From assembly GCA_038232275.1 (NCBI GenBank), contig JBBSIC010000003.1, positions 38,433 to 102,432 on the forward strand: 64,000 bases of DNA, in the 5' to 3' direction. Made by a program: the position numbers and the translations under genes. This DNA comes from DATLGB01 sp038232275. GTDB lineage: Bacteria > Actinomycetota > Thermoleophilia > Solirubrobacterales > Solirubrobacteraceae. Shown here piece by piece: positions 25,874 through 35,789 of this stretch (position 1 is the stretch's first letter; the number at the start of each line of letters is the position of its first letter). The notes under the pieces are model-generated. The model was not told the origin of the DNA. It searched no databases and saw only the letters and a list, made by a program, of their open reading frames with translations.

Positions 25874-25957
25874 CTCCGACCGGCACTAGGGGCCTCGGCA
25901 GGGCCGCGGTGCGGAGAGAAGGGGTTCCCGCGCCGGGGCGACGGGTAGCTCGTCGGC

Positions 25958-26119
25958 ATGCTCTCCGCCATCCTCAACGTGCTCCAGATGATCGTCGGCC
26001 TGATCCTCGACATCATCACCCTGCCCTTCCGCGCCGTGCTGGCGCTCTTGGGCGGGGCGCAGTTCGAATTCCGCAAGTTCGGCAAGAGCGGTGGCGGCGG
26101 CGACTCCAGGCGGCGCTGA
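25958..26119 (+). CDS. Small membrane-associated protein (53 residues)
   Basis: The ORF reads MLSAILNVLQMIVGLILDII, then LPFRAVLALLGGAQFEFRKFG and a Gly/Arg-rich tail. One hydrophobic or strongly amphipathic helix is predicted. The stop lies just 2 bp from the end of the convergent DUF1232 gene, consistent with a real gene end. The upstream signal is weak. No family recognised. Confidence 0.5.
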   Translation: MLSAILNVLQMIVGLILDIITLPFRAVLALLGGAQFEFRKFGKSGGGGDSRRR

Positions 26120-26121
26120 GC

Positions 26122-26547
26122 TCACGTCGCGCCAGCCGACCGTCGGCCGATGTCGATCCCACACAGCCGCCCGATCACGCGCAGCGACTGCCGCGGTCCC
26201 GGCCAGTGCTCCTCGAGGAGAGCGCGGCTGGCACCGCGCAGGACGACTCGCAACACCAGTGCGACCGCCAGCGCGTCGTCGAGCTGCCCGGCGACCGGGA
26301 TGAAGTCGGGCACCAGGTCAAACGGCAGTGCCAGATAGGCCACCAGCCCGCCCAGCAGCCACCGGCGCCGGCGCGCGACGCGCGCATCGCCCATCAGCCG
26401 ACGGACCAGTACCAGGCAGTCCGGGATGAACCCGGCCAGCGCGCGCGCGTCGCTCCGGCGCCCGAGAGCGATCAGCGCGAGGACGCCGGCGGCATACAGC
26501 GCGGCGAAGGCGCCCAGGCCGACGAGGAGCCAGGTCGAGGTGGACAT
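26122..26547 (-). CDS. YkvA/DUF1232-family membrane protein
   Basis: 141 residues. An N-terminal TM helix (about 5-28) and the DUF1232 core YLALPFDLVPDFIPVAGQLDD (position ~88-108), which is diagnostic of the family. Function in bacteria is not established. It stands alone between the 53-residue gene and the second two-component system. Confidence 0.85.
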   Translation of the reverse strand: MSTSTWLLVGLGAFAALYAAGVLALIALGRRSDARALAGFIPDCLVLVRRLMGDARVARRRRWLLGGLVAYLALPFDLVPDFIPVAGQLDDALAVALVLRVVLRGASRALLEEHWPGPRQSLRVIGRLCGIDIGRRSAGAT

Positions 26548-26652
26548 CGGCGGTCAAGGCTAGATCGAGCGCGATCGGGACGGTCCGATGTCGCGAGCTG
26601 GACAGGCGACCACGACCGCCGTGCGGCCGGCCTGACATCCTGAGGTCGACCT

Positions 26653-27324
26653 ATGCGGATCCTCGTCGCCGAAGACGAGCCGAAGATGGCAACCCTGCTG
26701 CGCCGGGGCCTCGAAGGCGCGGGCTTCGCGGTCGACGTCGCTCCAACGGGCGAGGAGGCGCTGTGGCGGGCCCGCTCCACGACCTACGACGCGGTCCTGC
26801 TCGACCGGATGCTGCCGGGGATCGACGGGCTCGAGGTCTGTCGCCGGCTGCGCACCGACAAGGTCTGGAGCCCGATCCTCATGCTGACCGCCCTCGGCGA
26901 GATCCCGGACCGCGTCGACGGCCTCGACGCCGGGGCGGACGACTACCTGACCAAGCCGTTCTCGCTGCGCGAGCTGCGAGCCCGCGTGCGTGCGCTCACG
27001 CGCCGCGGTCCCGTCAGCCAGGCGCCGCTGCTCGAGGTCGGCGAGCTCCGGCTCGACCCGATCGGGCACCGAGCCTGGCGCGGCGAGGACCCCATCGCGC
27101 TCACGGCCAAGGAGTTCGCGCTGCTGGAGACGTTCATGCGCAATCCCAACCAGGTGCTGAGCCGCTTCGCGCTGCTCGAGCACGCGTGGGACGGCGAGTA
27201 CGAGAACCGCTCCAACGTGGTCGACGTCCACGTCCTGCAGCTGCGCGCCAAGATCGACCGGCCCTACGGACGGCATTCGCTGCAGACCGTGCGCGGTGTC
27301 GGATACCGGCTGTGCGACGACTGA
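26653..27324 (+). CDS. OmpR-family response regulator
   Basis: 223 residues. Receiver domain with AEDEP near residue 8, phospho-acceptor Asp51 (VLLDRMLPGIDG) and DDYLTKPF. The C-terminal winged helix has NVVDVHVLQLRAKIDRPYG. It is very similar in length and layout to the regulator at 5716. The gene overlaps the kinase start by 13 nt, so the two form a cognate pair. Confidence 0.93.
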   Translation: MRILVAEDEPKMATLLRRGLEGAGFAVDVAPTGEEALWRARSTTYDAVLLDRMLPGIDGLEVCRRLRTDKVWSPILMLTALGEIPDRVDGLDAGADDYLTKPFSLRELRARVRALTRRGPVSQAPLLEVGELRLDPIGHRAWRGEDPIALTAKEFALLETFMRNPNQVLSRFALLEHAWDGEYENRSNVVDVHVLQLRAKIDRPYGRHSLQTVRGVGYRLCDD

Positions 27325-28643
27325 GGGCGCAGCTGCGGCGCCTGCCGCTGCCCATGCGGGTGCGTCTCACGCTGGCCTTCGCCGCCGCCAGCGCCGTGCT
27401 GCTGGCCGGCGCCGGCGTGTACATCTTCATCGAGGTCAAGGACGGGCTCGACGCCTCCCTGGACTCGTCGCTGCGCGCCCGCGCCGCCGAGTACTCCCGG
27501 CTCGCCCGCCCGCCGGACGGCGGTCCGCTGCGCCGCGCGCTTGCGGTCGAAGGCGAGCCGGCTCAGCTGCTGGACGCCCGGGGCAACGTGCTGGCCGCCT
27601 CTCCGCGCGCCTCTGGGGCTCCGCTGCTGGAAGGCAGGCACCTGCGCGAGGCGCTCGCCGGCGAGGTGCGACTCGAGCGCCGGGAAGCCGTCCGCCTCAT
27701 CGGCCGCCCCGGCTCGCCGGGCCGCGTCATCGTCGTCAGCACCTCCATGGTTCAGCGCGAGAAGGCCCTCGAGTCGCTCGGCGGCGTGCTGGTCATCGGG
27801 GGCCCGCTGATCCTGCTGCTCTCCTCCAGCGCCGGCTACCTCGTTGCCTCCGGCGCCCTGCGTCCGGTCGAGCGCATGCGCCGCCGGGCCGCGGAGATCT
27901 CCGCGGCGACCTCCGACGCCCGCCTGCCGCTCCCGCGAACCCGCGACGAGGTCTGGCGCCTCGGCGAGACGCTCAACGCGATGCTCGGCCGCCTCGAGGC
28001 CGCCGCCGAGCACGAGCGCGAGTTTCTCGCCACCGCCAGCCACGAGCTGCGCACACCGCTCGCCATCCTCAAGGTCGAAGTCGAGCTGGCGCTCGAAGAC
28101 GCGCCGATCGACAGCGGGCTGCGCCCCGCGCTCGAGTCGATCGGCGAAGAGGTCGAGCGCCTCTCGCGATTGGCGGAGGACCTGCTCGTCATCGCCCGCG
28201 GCGAAGCCGGCACCCTCCCGCTGAACCCGAAGACGATCGATCTCGGGCAGGTCGCCCAGCACGTGGTCGACCGCTTCGCACTGATCGCCGACGCCGTCGT
28301 GCGCGCGGATGTTCCCCGCGGCCTGCTGGTGCACGCCGACGAGCTGCGTCTCGAGCAGGCGCTCGGCAACATGATCGACAACGCGCTGCGTCACGGCGCG
28401 CCGCCGGTCACGCTCACCGCCCTGCGCGGCGCCGCGAACCTCGAGATCCACGTCACCGACCATGGCGCCGGAATCGAGCCGCAGACCCTGCCCGACCTCT
28501 TCGAGCGCATCGGAGGCGGGCGTGCCGGCGGGTTCGGCCTGGGTCTGCCGATCGTGGCGACGATCGCGCGGGCGCACCACGGGACCGCCGCAGCCGTCAA
28601 CACGCCCGAGGGCGCCGACGTCTGGATCACGCTGCCCGCCTAG
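27312..28643 (+). CDS. Sensor histidine kinase
   Basis: 443 residues from the GTG at 27312 (an ATG at 27354 is an alternative). TM1 (about 18-40), a periplasmic-side loop, TM2 (about 157-180), HAMP, H-box with His at about 244 (TASHELRTPL), N-box LGNMIDNALRHG and G-box AGGFGLGLPIV. All catalytic motifs are intact, unlike the frameshifted kinase at 6.4 kb. The input signal is unknown. Confidence 0.92.
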   Translation: MRRLRAQLRRLPLPMRVRLTLAFAAASAVLLAGAGVYIFIEVKDGLDASLDSSLRARAAEYSRLARPPDGGPLRRALAVEGEPAQLLDARGNVLAASPRASGAPLLEGRHLREALAGEVRLERREAVRLIGRPGSPGRVIVVSTSMVQREKALESLGGVLVIGGPLILLLSSSAGYLVASGALRPVERMRRRAAEISAATSDARLPLPRTRDEVWRLGETLNAMLGRLEAAAEHEREFLATASHELRTPLAILKVEVELALEDAPIDSGLRPALESIGEEVERLSRLAEDLLVIARGEAGTLPLNPKTIDLGQVAQHVVDRFALIADAVVRADVPRGLLVHADELRLEQALGNMIDNALRHGAPPVTLTALRGAANLEIHVTDHGAGIEPQTLPDLFERIGGGRAGGFGLGLPIVATIARAHHGTAAAVNTPEGADVWITLPA

Positions 28644-28685
28644 CGGTTCATCTTGGCCTCATCCGGCGTCGACACTGTGGGGCGG

Positions 28686-30275
28686 ATGTCCGTCGCCCTT
28701 CCAGCCAAGCGGTCGAGCCTGCGGCGCGCATCGACGCCGGCGCGGAACCGGCCGGGCGCCCCGGCGCCAGCCACCGCGGACCCTCGGCGTGGCAACCGGC
28801 TGGCGCTGGCCGGCGCGCTGCTGCTCGCGCTGGCGCTGCGCGCGCCGTACCTGGGTGCGGCGCTCGGCGTCGACGAGGGCGGCATCGCCTACATCGCCCG
28901 CCACTGGGGCTCCGGCCACGGCTCGCTGTACGGGTCCTACTGGCTGGACCGTCCGCCGTTGCTCGTGTTGGCCTTCAAGGCCGCCGTCCTCGGTGGGGAT
29001 CTCGGCGTCCGGGCCCTCGGCGCGGCGGCGGCGCTGGCCCTCGTCCTTGCCGTCACGCTCCTGGGCCGGGCCGTCGGCGGCGACCGGGTCGGACGCAGCG
29101 CCGGCCTGCTCGCCGCGTTGCTGACCGGCTCGGTCGCCCTGGCCGCGGTCTTCACCCCCGCCGAGCTGCTCGCCGCCGTGGCAGCCGGCTTCTCGGTGTT
29201 GTGCCTCGTGCTCGCGCATCGGCGCAGGACCGTGCGCTGGGTGCTCGCCGCCGGCCTGCTGGCCGTGAGCGCCGCGCTCGTGAAGCAGTCGTTTCTGGAT
29301 GCCGGCGTGGCCGGCCTCGCGTTTCTGACGGCCTCCGCCCTCAACGATCGCGGCGTGCGGTGGCGATGGCCCGTGGCGTACCTCGCGGGAGGACTGATCC
29401 CGCTGGCCGCGCTGATCGGCTGGCAGGTCGCCGCGCATCTCCCGGACGGCGGGATCCTCTACGCGATGTTCGGCTTCCGGCTTGACGCGTTGCACACGCT
29501 CTCGGGCTCGGACATCCCGCTCCACGTACGCATCGCGAATCTCCTGCTTCCCGCGGTCGGCTCGGGGCTCGTCCTGGCGATTCCGGTGGCCGTGGCGGGC
29601 GTCCGCTCGATGCGCGGCGACCGTGTCCTGCTGGCGACCTTCGCCGCCTGGATGGCCGGTGCGACCGCCGGCGTCCTCGGCGGCGGGAGCTACTGGCCGC
29701 ACTACCTGATCCAGCTCGTGGCCGTAGTCAGCGTCGCCGCGGCGCTCGCCCTGGCGGCCGCGCCGCCGCGCGTGCGGGGCGCCACCCTGACGACGGCCAC
29801 CGTCCTGGCCGTCGTCCTCGTCGGCGGCGGGGGGTACGTCCACGCGCATCCGCTGCACCAGGCCGATCTCGCCGTCGCCGGCTACGTCCGCGCCCACGCC
29901 CGCCCGGGCGACACGCAGTACGTGATGTATGCGCGGGCCGACATCGCCTACTACGACGGCCTGCGGACGCCGTACCCGTACATGTGGAGCCTCATGATCC
30001 GCGCCCACCCGGGCGCGGTCGGGCAGCTGCAGCGCCTCCTCGCCTCCCCGTCGCGACCTACGTGGCTGATCCAATGGCAGGACGTCGGCCACTGGAAGCT
30101 CGACCCCGAGGGCGTCACCGCCGCCCTCGTCCTGCGCGACTACCGGCGCGCCGCAACCATCTGCGGCTATCCGATCTACGTCCGCCGCGACCGCCCCATT
30201 CCATCACCCCCCGGGGGCGGCTGCCCCGCCGGCGTCAAGCCGGGGCACGTCGCGACACCTCGGGCGGCCGGCTGA
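28686..30275 (+). CDS. GT39/ArnT-like membrane glycosyltransferase
   Basis: 529 residues with about ten or more hydrophobic helices. The first extracytoplasmic loop begins with LGVDEGGIAYIARHWGSG and continues to YWLDRPPLLVLAF, the Asp/Glu-containing active-site loop of GT-C enzymes that use polyprenyl-phosphate sugars. The C-terminal ~150 residues form a soluble extracytoplasmic domain. The undecaprenyl-diphosphatase gene follows directly, fitting a role in lipid-linked sugar transfer to an envelope polymer or protein. Donor and acceptor are unknown. Confidence 0.75.
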   Translation: MSVALPAKRSSLRRASTPARNRPGAPAPATADPRRGNRLALAGALLLALALRAPYLGAALGVDEGGIAYIARHWGSGHGSLYGSYWLDRPPLLVLAFKAAVLGGDLGVRALGAAAALALVLAVTLLGRAVGGDRVGRSAGLLAALLTGSVALAAVFTPAELLAAVAAGFSVLCLVLAHRRRTVRWVLAAGLLAVSAALVKQSFLDAGVAGLAFLTASALNDRGVRWRWPVAYLAGGLIPLAALIGWQVAAHLPDGGILYAMFGFRLDALHTLSGSDIPLHVRIANLLLPAVGSGLVLAIPVAVAGVRSMRGDRVLLATFAAWMAGATAGVLGGGSYWPHYLIQLVAVVSVAAALALAAAPPRVRGATLTTATVLAVVLVGGGGYVHAHPLHQADLAVAGYVRAHARPGDTQYVMYARADIAYYDGLRTPYPYMWSLMIRAHPGAVGQLQRLLASPSRPTWLIQWQDVGHWKLDPEGVTAALVLRDYRRAATICGYPIYVRRDRPIPSPPGGGCPAGVKPGHVATPRAAG

Positions 30276-30279
30276 TCGC

Positions 30280-31156
30280 TTGCATCCGATCTCCTATCTC
30301 CAGGCACTCGTGCTCGGCCTGCTCCAGGGCGTCTCCGAGCTGTTTCCGATCTCGAGCCTCGGGCACAGCGTGATCCTGCCGCGCCTGCTGGGGTGGGACA
30401 TCCACCAGAACGACGACTACTTCATCACGTTCCTCGTCGCCACCCACCTCGCGACGGCGCTCGTGCTGCTGGGCTTCTTCTGGCGCGACTGGGTGCGCAT
30501 CGTCCGCGGGCTGGGGAGGTCGCTGCGCGACCGCGAGATCGCGCCTGACGACACCGACGCAAAGCTCGGCTGGCTGCTGGTCATCGGCACGGTCCCGGCC
30601 GGCCTGCTCGGACTCCTGCTCGAGCACGCGCTGTCGCAACGTCTTCGCCTCCGCCCAGTCGGCCGCCCTGTTTCTCATGCTCAACGGCCTCCTGCTCTTC
30701 GGCGCCGAGCGGCTGCGCCGGCGCGCGCCCAGCCAGATCGATGGTGGTATCGGCGATCCCGACATGCGGATCGCGGCCCGTCTGAGCTTCCTGGACGCCG
30801 CCAAGGTCGGCGCCGCCCAGGCGATCGCCCTGATCCCGGGCTTCTCGCGCTCCGGCGCGACCATGGGCGGCGGCCTGCTGGTCGGCCTCTCAAACGAGGA
30901 CGCCGCCCGGTTCGCCTTCCTGCTGGCGACCCCGATCATCGGCGCGGCGGCCGCGCTCAAGCTCCCGCAGCTCTTCGGCCACGCCGGAGACGGAATCCGC
31001 GGACCCGCGCTCGTCGGCGCGATCGGATCGGCCGTCACGGCCTATCTGGCCGTCCGCTTTTTGATGCGCTTCTTCGAGACCAACCGGCTGACGCCGTTCG
31101 CGATCTACTGCTTCGCGGCCGGCGCCCTCGCCTCGATCTACTTCCTCATCGCCTGA
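30280..31156 (+). CDS. uppP: Undecaprenyl-diphosphatase UppP (BacA), frameshifted
   Basis: Starts at a TTG. The first frame carries LGLLQGVSELFPISSLGH, the first UppP consensus (normally QGLTEFLPISSSGH), then breaks at about 30634. Removing one T there restores the frame through MLNGLLLFGAERL, the second motif IPGFSRSGATMGGGL and a stop at 31156, about 291 residues. The enzyme dephosphorylates undecaprenyl pyrophosphate to recycle the carrier lipid. Since both halves are well preserved, an assembly error is more likely than loss. An intact copy elsewhere is not excluded. Confidence 0.8.
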
Positions 31157-31169
31157 CCCTGGAGACTCC

Positions 31170-31295
31170 GTGACCAAGCGCCCCGCCCTGATCATCCCGG
31201 CAGCCGTCGTCGGCGTCCTGCTGCTCGCCCTCGCCTTCGCCTGGTTTCAACGCGGTGGCCAGCCGAAGCGCGATCGCCGCGCCGCGACCCGATGA
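31170..31295 (+). CDS. Small single-span membrane protein (41 residues)
   Basis: GTG start preceded by GGAG at 31161-31164. The sequence has one TM helix (LIIPAAVVGVLLLALAFAWF) and a basic tail rich in Arg and Lys. The stop overlaps the ATG of the downstream epimerase (ATGA), a sign that it is genuinely translated. It lies 13 bp after uppP. No known family. Confidence 0.6.
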   Translation: MTKRPALIIPAAVVGVLLLALAFAWFQRGGQPKRDRRAATR

Positions 31296-32230
31296 CCGGT
31301 CCGGGCAAGGTCCTCGTGACCGGCGGGTCGGGCTTCATCGGCTCCCACGTCGTCGACGCCCTGCGGGCCTGTGGTCACGAGCCGCGGATCTTCGACATCG
31401 AGCCATCACCGTTTCATGCACCCGAACAGGTCGACACCTATCTCGGGGAGCTCAGCGATCGGCGGGCGCTCGACGATGCGATGACCGGCTGCGACGCGGT
31501 CCTTCACCTCGCCACGATCGCCGATGTCAGCGAAGTCGCGCTGGATCCCGCCTGGGCCGAGGAGGTCAACTCCCGCGGGACCCTCAACGTGCTCGAATCC
31601 GCGCGCGCCGGCGGCGTCGAGCGCGTCGTCTACGCCTCCTCGATCTGGGTCTACAACGGGCTCAGCGGACCGCTCGTCAACGAAGCAGCGGCGCTCCCGC
31701 TCCCGACGCACCTCTATACGGCGACCAAGCTCGCCGGCGAGATGTACTGCACGTCCTATGCCGAGCTGTACGACCTCGGCTACACGATCCTGCGCTTCGG
31801 CATTCCCTACGGGCCACGCGCGCGGCCGGCGGCCGTCGTACCGCAGTTCGTGAGCAGAGCCCTGGCCGGCCAGCCTCTGACGATCGCCGGCTCCGGCGCG
31901 CAGACCCGCCGGTTCATCCACGTCGAGGACCTCGCCCGCGGGTGTGTCGCCGCGCTGGCGCCCGCCGCGGCCAACCGCGTCTACAACCTGGTTGGGGAAG
32001 AGGACACATCCATCCGGCAGATCGCCGACATCGTGGCCGCCCTCATCGGCGACACCGACGTCGTGCACACCGAAGCCCGCCTCGGAGACTTCCACGGCGT
32101 CCACGTGTCCCCGCAACGGGCGCGGAAGGAGCTCGGATGGCAGGCCGAGGTGGCCTTCGCCGAAGGCGTCGCCCGGTACGTCGACTGGCACCAGGCCACC
32201 CACGAGCGCCCGGACTCGCTGCGCGGCTGA
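31292..32230 (+). CDS. NAD-dependent epimerase/dehydratase (extended SDR)
   Basis: 312 residues. The nucleotide-binding motif VTGGSGFIGSHVVD is at the N-terminus, and the catalytic Ser/Tyr/Lys are at YASSIWVY and YTATKLAGE. The overall pattern, including RFIHVEDLARG, is that of UDP-sugar epimerases (GalE/WbpP-like). Being in a run with a GT-C glycosyltransferase and UppP, it may supply a nucleotide sugar for an envelope glycan. Specificity cannot be read. Confidence 0.85.
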   Translation: MTGPGKVLVTGGSGFIGSHVVDALRACGHEPRIFDIEPSPFHAPEQVDTYLGELSDRRALDDAMTGCDAVLHLATIADVSEVALDPAWAEEVNSRGTLNVLESARAGGVERVVYASSIWVYNGLSGPLVNEAAALPLPTHLYTATKLAGEMYCTSYAELYDLGYTILRFGIPYGPRARPAAVVPQFVSRALAGQPLTIAGSGAQTRRFIHVEDLARGCVAALAPAAANRVYNLVGEEDTSIRQIADIVAALIGDTDVVHTEARLGDFHGVHVSPQRARKELGWQAEVAFAEGVARYVDWHQATHERPDSLRG

Positions 32231-32265
32231 GGCCGAGGAGCTGACCACGGAGCCGGTCCGGGCTG

Positions 32266-32303
32266 TTCATCAACCCGAAACGGTGTGGTCGAAGTGGGGA
32301 AAC
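32266..32303 (+). promoter_or_regulatory. GlnR-box-like site upstream of the nitrate reductase
   Basis: Four 5-bp elements on an exact 11-bp pitch: TTCAT (32266), GAAAC (32277), GTCGA (32288), GAAAC (32299). The known actinobacterial GlnR consensus is GTNAC-n6-GAAAC repeated. The two GAAAC half-sites match perfectly; the GTNAC-type ones are degenerate. It ends 22 bp before the nas start codon. Confidence 0.55.
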
Positions 32304-32325
32304 GGGCGTCGCGGAGTATGCGCGG

Positions 32326-35300
32326 GTGGCCGCGGCGCACCCCACGCTCTGCCCGTACTGCGGTACGGGGTGCGGCCTCTCCGTCGAGGTCGAGGCCGGG
32401 CGCGTGGTCCGGGTCGGCGAGGACCCGCACTATCCGGTCAATCGCGGGCGGACGTGCCGCAAGCCGACCGAGCTCGGCGCCGCGGTGCACGCCCGCGACC
32501 GGGCGACGGTGCCGCTGCTGCGCTCCTCGCGCGACGAGCGCTTCGTCGAGGCGACCTGGGACGAGGCGCTTCAGACGGTGGCCATCAGGCTTCAGCGCAT
32601 CGTCGCCGAGCACGGGCCGGACGCCGTCGCCTTCTACGTCTCCGGCCAGCTGCTGACCGAGGACTACTACGCCGTCAACAAGCTGGCGAAGGGCTTCGTC
32701 CAGACCAACAACGTCGACTCGAACTCGCGGCTGTGCATGTCGAGCGCGGTCGCGGGCTACACGGGGGCGTTCGGGGCCGACGGGCCGCCGCCGGGCTACG
32801 CGGATCTCGCGCAGGCCGACTGCCTGCTGCTGCTCGGCTCAAACGCCGCCGCCTGTCACCCGATCGTGTGGGGCAGGATCCGGGAGCGCCAGGACGAGGG
32901 CGCGACGGTGATCGTCGCCGACCCGCGCGCGACGCCGACCGCGCGCGACGCCACGCTGCACCTGCCCGTCCGCCCCGGCACCGACCTGCCGCTGCTCAAC
33001 GCGATGCTGCGCGTGATCGCGACCGAGGGGCTGCTCGACGAGCGCTTCGTGACCCGGCACACGACGGGGTTCGACGCGGCGCTGGCCGCCGCGGCGCAGT
33101 GGACCCCGGCCCGCGCGGCCGCGGTCTGCGGCGTGCCGGAGGCCGACATCCTGCGCGCGGCGCGGGCCTTCGGCGCCGCCGGGGCGGCGATGACGCTGTG
33201 GTCGATGGGCGCCAACCAGTCCACCGTCGGGACGCTCAAGAACCGGGCGCTGATCAACCTCTGCCTGGCGACGGGCAACCTCGGCCGGCCGGGCGGCGGG
33301 CCGCTGTCGCTGACCGGCCAGCCCAACGCGATGGGCGGCCGCGAGGTCGGCGGCCTCGCCCACCTGCTGCCCGGCTACCGCCGCGTCGACGACGCGGAGG
33401 ACCGCGCGGCGATGGCGGCGCACTGGGGCGTGAAGGCCCTGCCCGAGCGCCCCGGGCTCACGGCGACCGAGCTCGTCGACGCCCTGCTCGACGGCCGCGT
33501 GCGCGCACTGCTCGTCGCGGCCACGAACCCGGTCGTCTCCCTCCCCGACGGCGGGCGCGTGCGCGCGGCGCTCGAGCGCGCCGAGCTGCTCGTGGTCCAG
33601 GACTGCCACCATCCGACGGAGACCTCGGCGCTCGCCCACGCCGTCCTGCCCGCCGCGGCGTGGCCCGAGAAGGAGGGGACGATGACCAACTCCGAGCGGC
33701 GCGTCGGGCTCGTCCGCCGCCTGCTCGACCCCCCGGGGAAGGCGAAGCCGGACTGGGAGATCTACGCCGGGCTCGCGGCCCGGCTCGGCCACGGAGACGC
33801 CTTCGCGTGGTCGTCGCCGGCCGAGGTCTACGACGAGTTCGCCGCGTGCACCGCGGGGCGGCCGTGCGACGTCTCCGGCGTCTCGCACGAGCGCCTCAGG
33901 CGCGAGGGCAGCGTGCAGTGGCCGGCCCCGGCGGGACCCGACGCGGCCACGGCGGAGCGGCTGTACGGCGACGGCCGCGTGCACACGCCGGACGGGCGCG
34001 CCCGCTTCGCTGCGACACCGCACGCCGAGCTTGCCGATCCGGTCGACGAGCTCTGGCCGCTGCTGCTGACCACCGGGCGCCTCGCCGACCAGTGGCACAC
34101 GATGACGCGGACGGGCAAGTCGCGCGCGCTGCGTTCCACCGCAGGCGCGCCCACGGTGAGCGTGCATCCCGACGACGCGGGCGAGCTGCGCGACGGCGAC
34201 GAGGTGCGCCTGCGCTCGCGCCGCGGGACGGTGCGGATGCTGCTGGCCCTCGACGACAGCCTCCCGACCGGCGTCGCGTTCGCGCCCTTTCACTTCGGCG
34301 CGCTGCACGCGCCGGCCGGGGCGGGAGCGCTCAACGCGCTCACCTGCGCCGCGGTCGACCCGACCTCCAAGCAGCCCGAGCTCAAGGCCGTCGCCGTGCG
34401 GCTGGAGCCCGTCCGCGCGCTCCGGGCCGCCTGGCAGGGCCGCCGGGTCGTCGTCGTCGGCACCGGCATGGCCGCCCTCGCGGTCGTCGAGGAGGTGCTG
34501 CGCCGTCACCCCGACGCGCGCGTCACGATGCTCGGCGAGGAGCCGGAGCCGGTCTACAACCGCATCCTGCTGTCCAAGCTGCTGGCCGGGGAGGTCGGCC
34601 CCGGCGAGCTCGAGCTGCGGCCCCGGGAATGGTATGCGCAGCATGGCGTCGACCTGCGCGTGAGGTGCGCCGCGACGAGCGTCGACACCGCCGCGCGTAC
34701 GGTCACCGACGCGCGCGGCACGACGCGGACCTACGACGCGCTGGTGATCGCGACGGGCTCACGCCCGTTCGTCCCGCCCGTCGAGGGCGCCGGCCTTGAC
34801 CACGTCCACTGCTTCCGCACCCGCGGGGACGTGGCCGTCCTGCGGGGCGCCCGCGCCCGGCGCGCCGTCGTCCTCGGCGGCGGCCTGCTCGGGCTCGAGG
34901 CCGCGGCGGGCCTGCGCGCCCGCGGGCTGCGGGTGACGGTGGTGGAGGCAGCGGCGCACCTGATGGGCCGCCAGCTCGACCCGACCGCCGCGGCGATGCT
35001 TCAGGCCGAGCTCGCCGACCGCGGCATCGCCGCCCACCCGGGCCGCGTCGCGCGCGCCATCACCGCGACGCACGTCGAGCTCGACGACGGCACGGCGCTC
35101 CCAGCCGACCTGGTCGTGATGTCCGCGGGCGTGCGGCCGGAGACGACGCTCGCGCGGGAGGCGGGCCTCGAGACGGCCCGCGGGATCGTGGTCGACGACG
35201 TCCTGCGCACCTCCGCTCCCGCGGTCTTCGCCGTCGGGAGTGCGCCGAGCACCGCGGCGTCGTCCACGGCCTGTGGGCGCCGCTGGCCGAGCAGGCGCGC

Positions 35301-35789
35301 GTCGCCGGCGCGGCGATCGTGGGCGACCCCGGCGCCTTCCACCCCGTCGCGCCCGCGACGACGCTCAAGATCGCGGGCGTCGAGGTCTACGCCGGCGGGC
35401 GAGCACATGCGGCGGCACACGAGGACGAGGTGGTCCTGCGCGACACGCGCTCGGGCACTTACCGCAAGCTGATCCTCGACGGCGATCGCCTCACCGGCGC
35501 GATCCTCATGGGCGCCGCCACGGGCGACGCCCGCCGCTGCTCGGCGGCGCTGCGCGGTGAGCTCGCCGTGGCCGACCTCCTCGACGCCGGGGCCGCGCAG
35601 CCCGCGCCGGACGCTGATCCCGACGCCCTGGTCTGCTCGTGCAACGGCGTCACCGCCGGCACCGTCGACGAGGCGATCCGCGCCCGCGGCCTGACGACGG
35701 TCGCGCAGGTCGCCAACGCCACCCGCGCGTCCACCGGGTGCGGCGGATGCGCGGGCGACGTCCGCGCGCTGCTCGCCCGCCACGCCTAG
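32326..35789 (+). CDS. Assimilatory nitrate reductase: molybdopterin catalytic domain fused to FAD/NAD(P) reductase and BFD (frameshifted)
   Basis: About 1154 residues after correction. The N-terminus has a [4Fe-4S] site (CPYCGTGC, then CRKP) followed by a bis-MGD oxidoreductase of the NasA/NarB type (to about 700; QPNAMGGREVGG, TGRLADQWHTMTRTGKS). A pyridine nucleotide-disulfide reductase domain follows (VVVVGTGMAAL, VIATGSRPF, VLGGGLLGLEAA), paralogous to the NirB N-terminus, and then a C-terminal BFD-like [2Fe-2S] domain (CSCNGVTAGT, STGCGGCAGDV). A single G is missing near 35236-35238, where FAVGEC is expected; this shifts the frame. The fusion would let one chain reduce nitrate with NAD(P)H. 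Start is the GTG at 32326. Confidence 0.85.
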
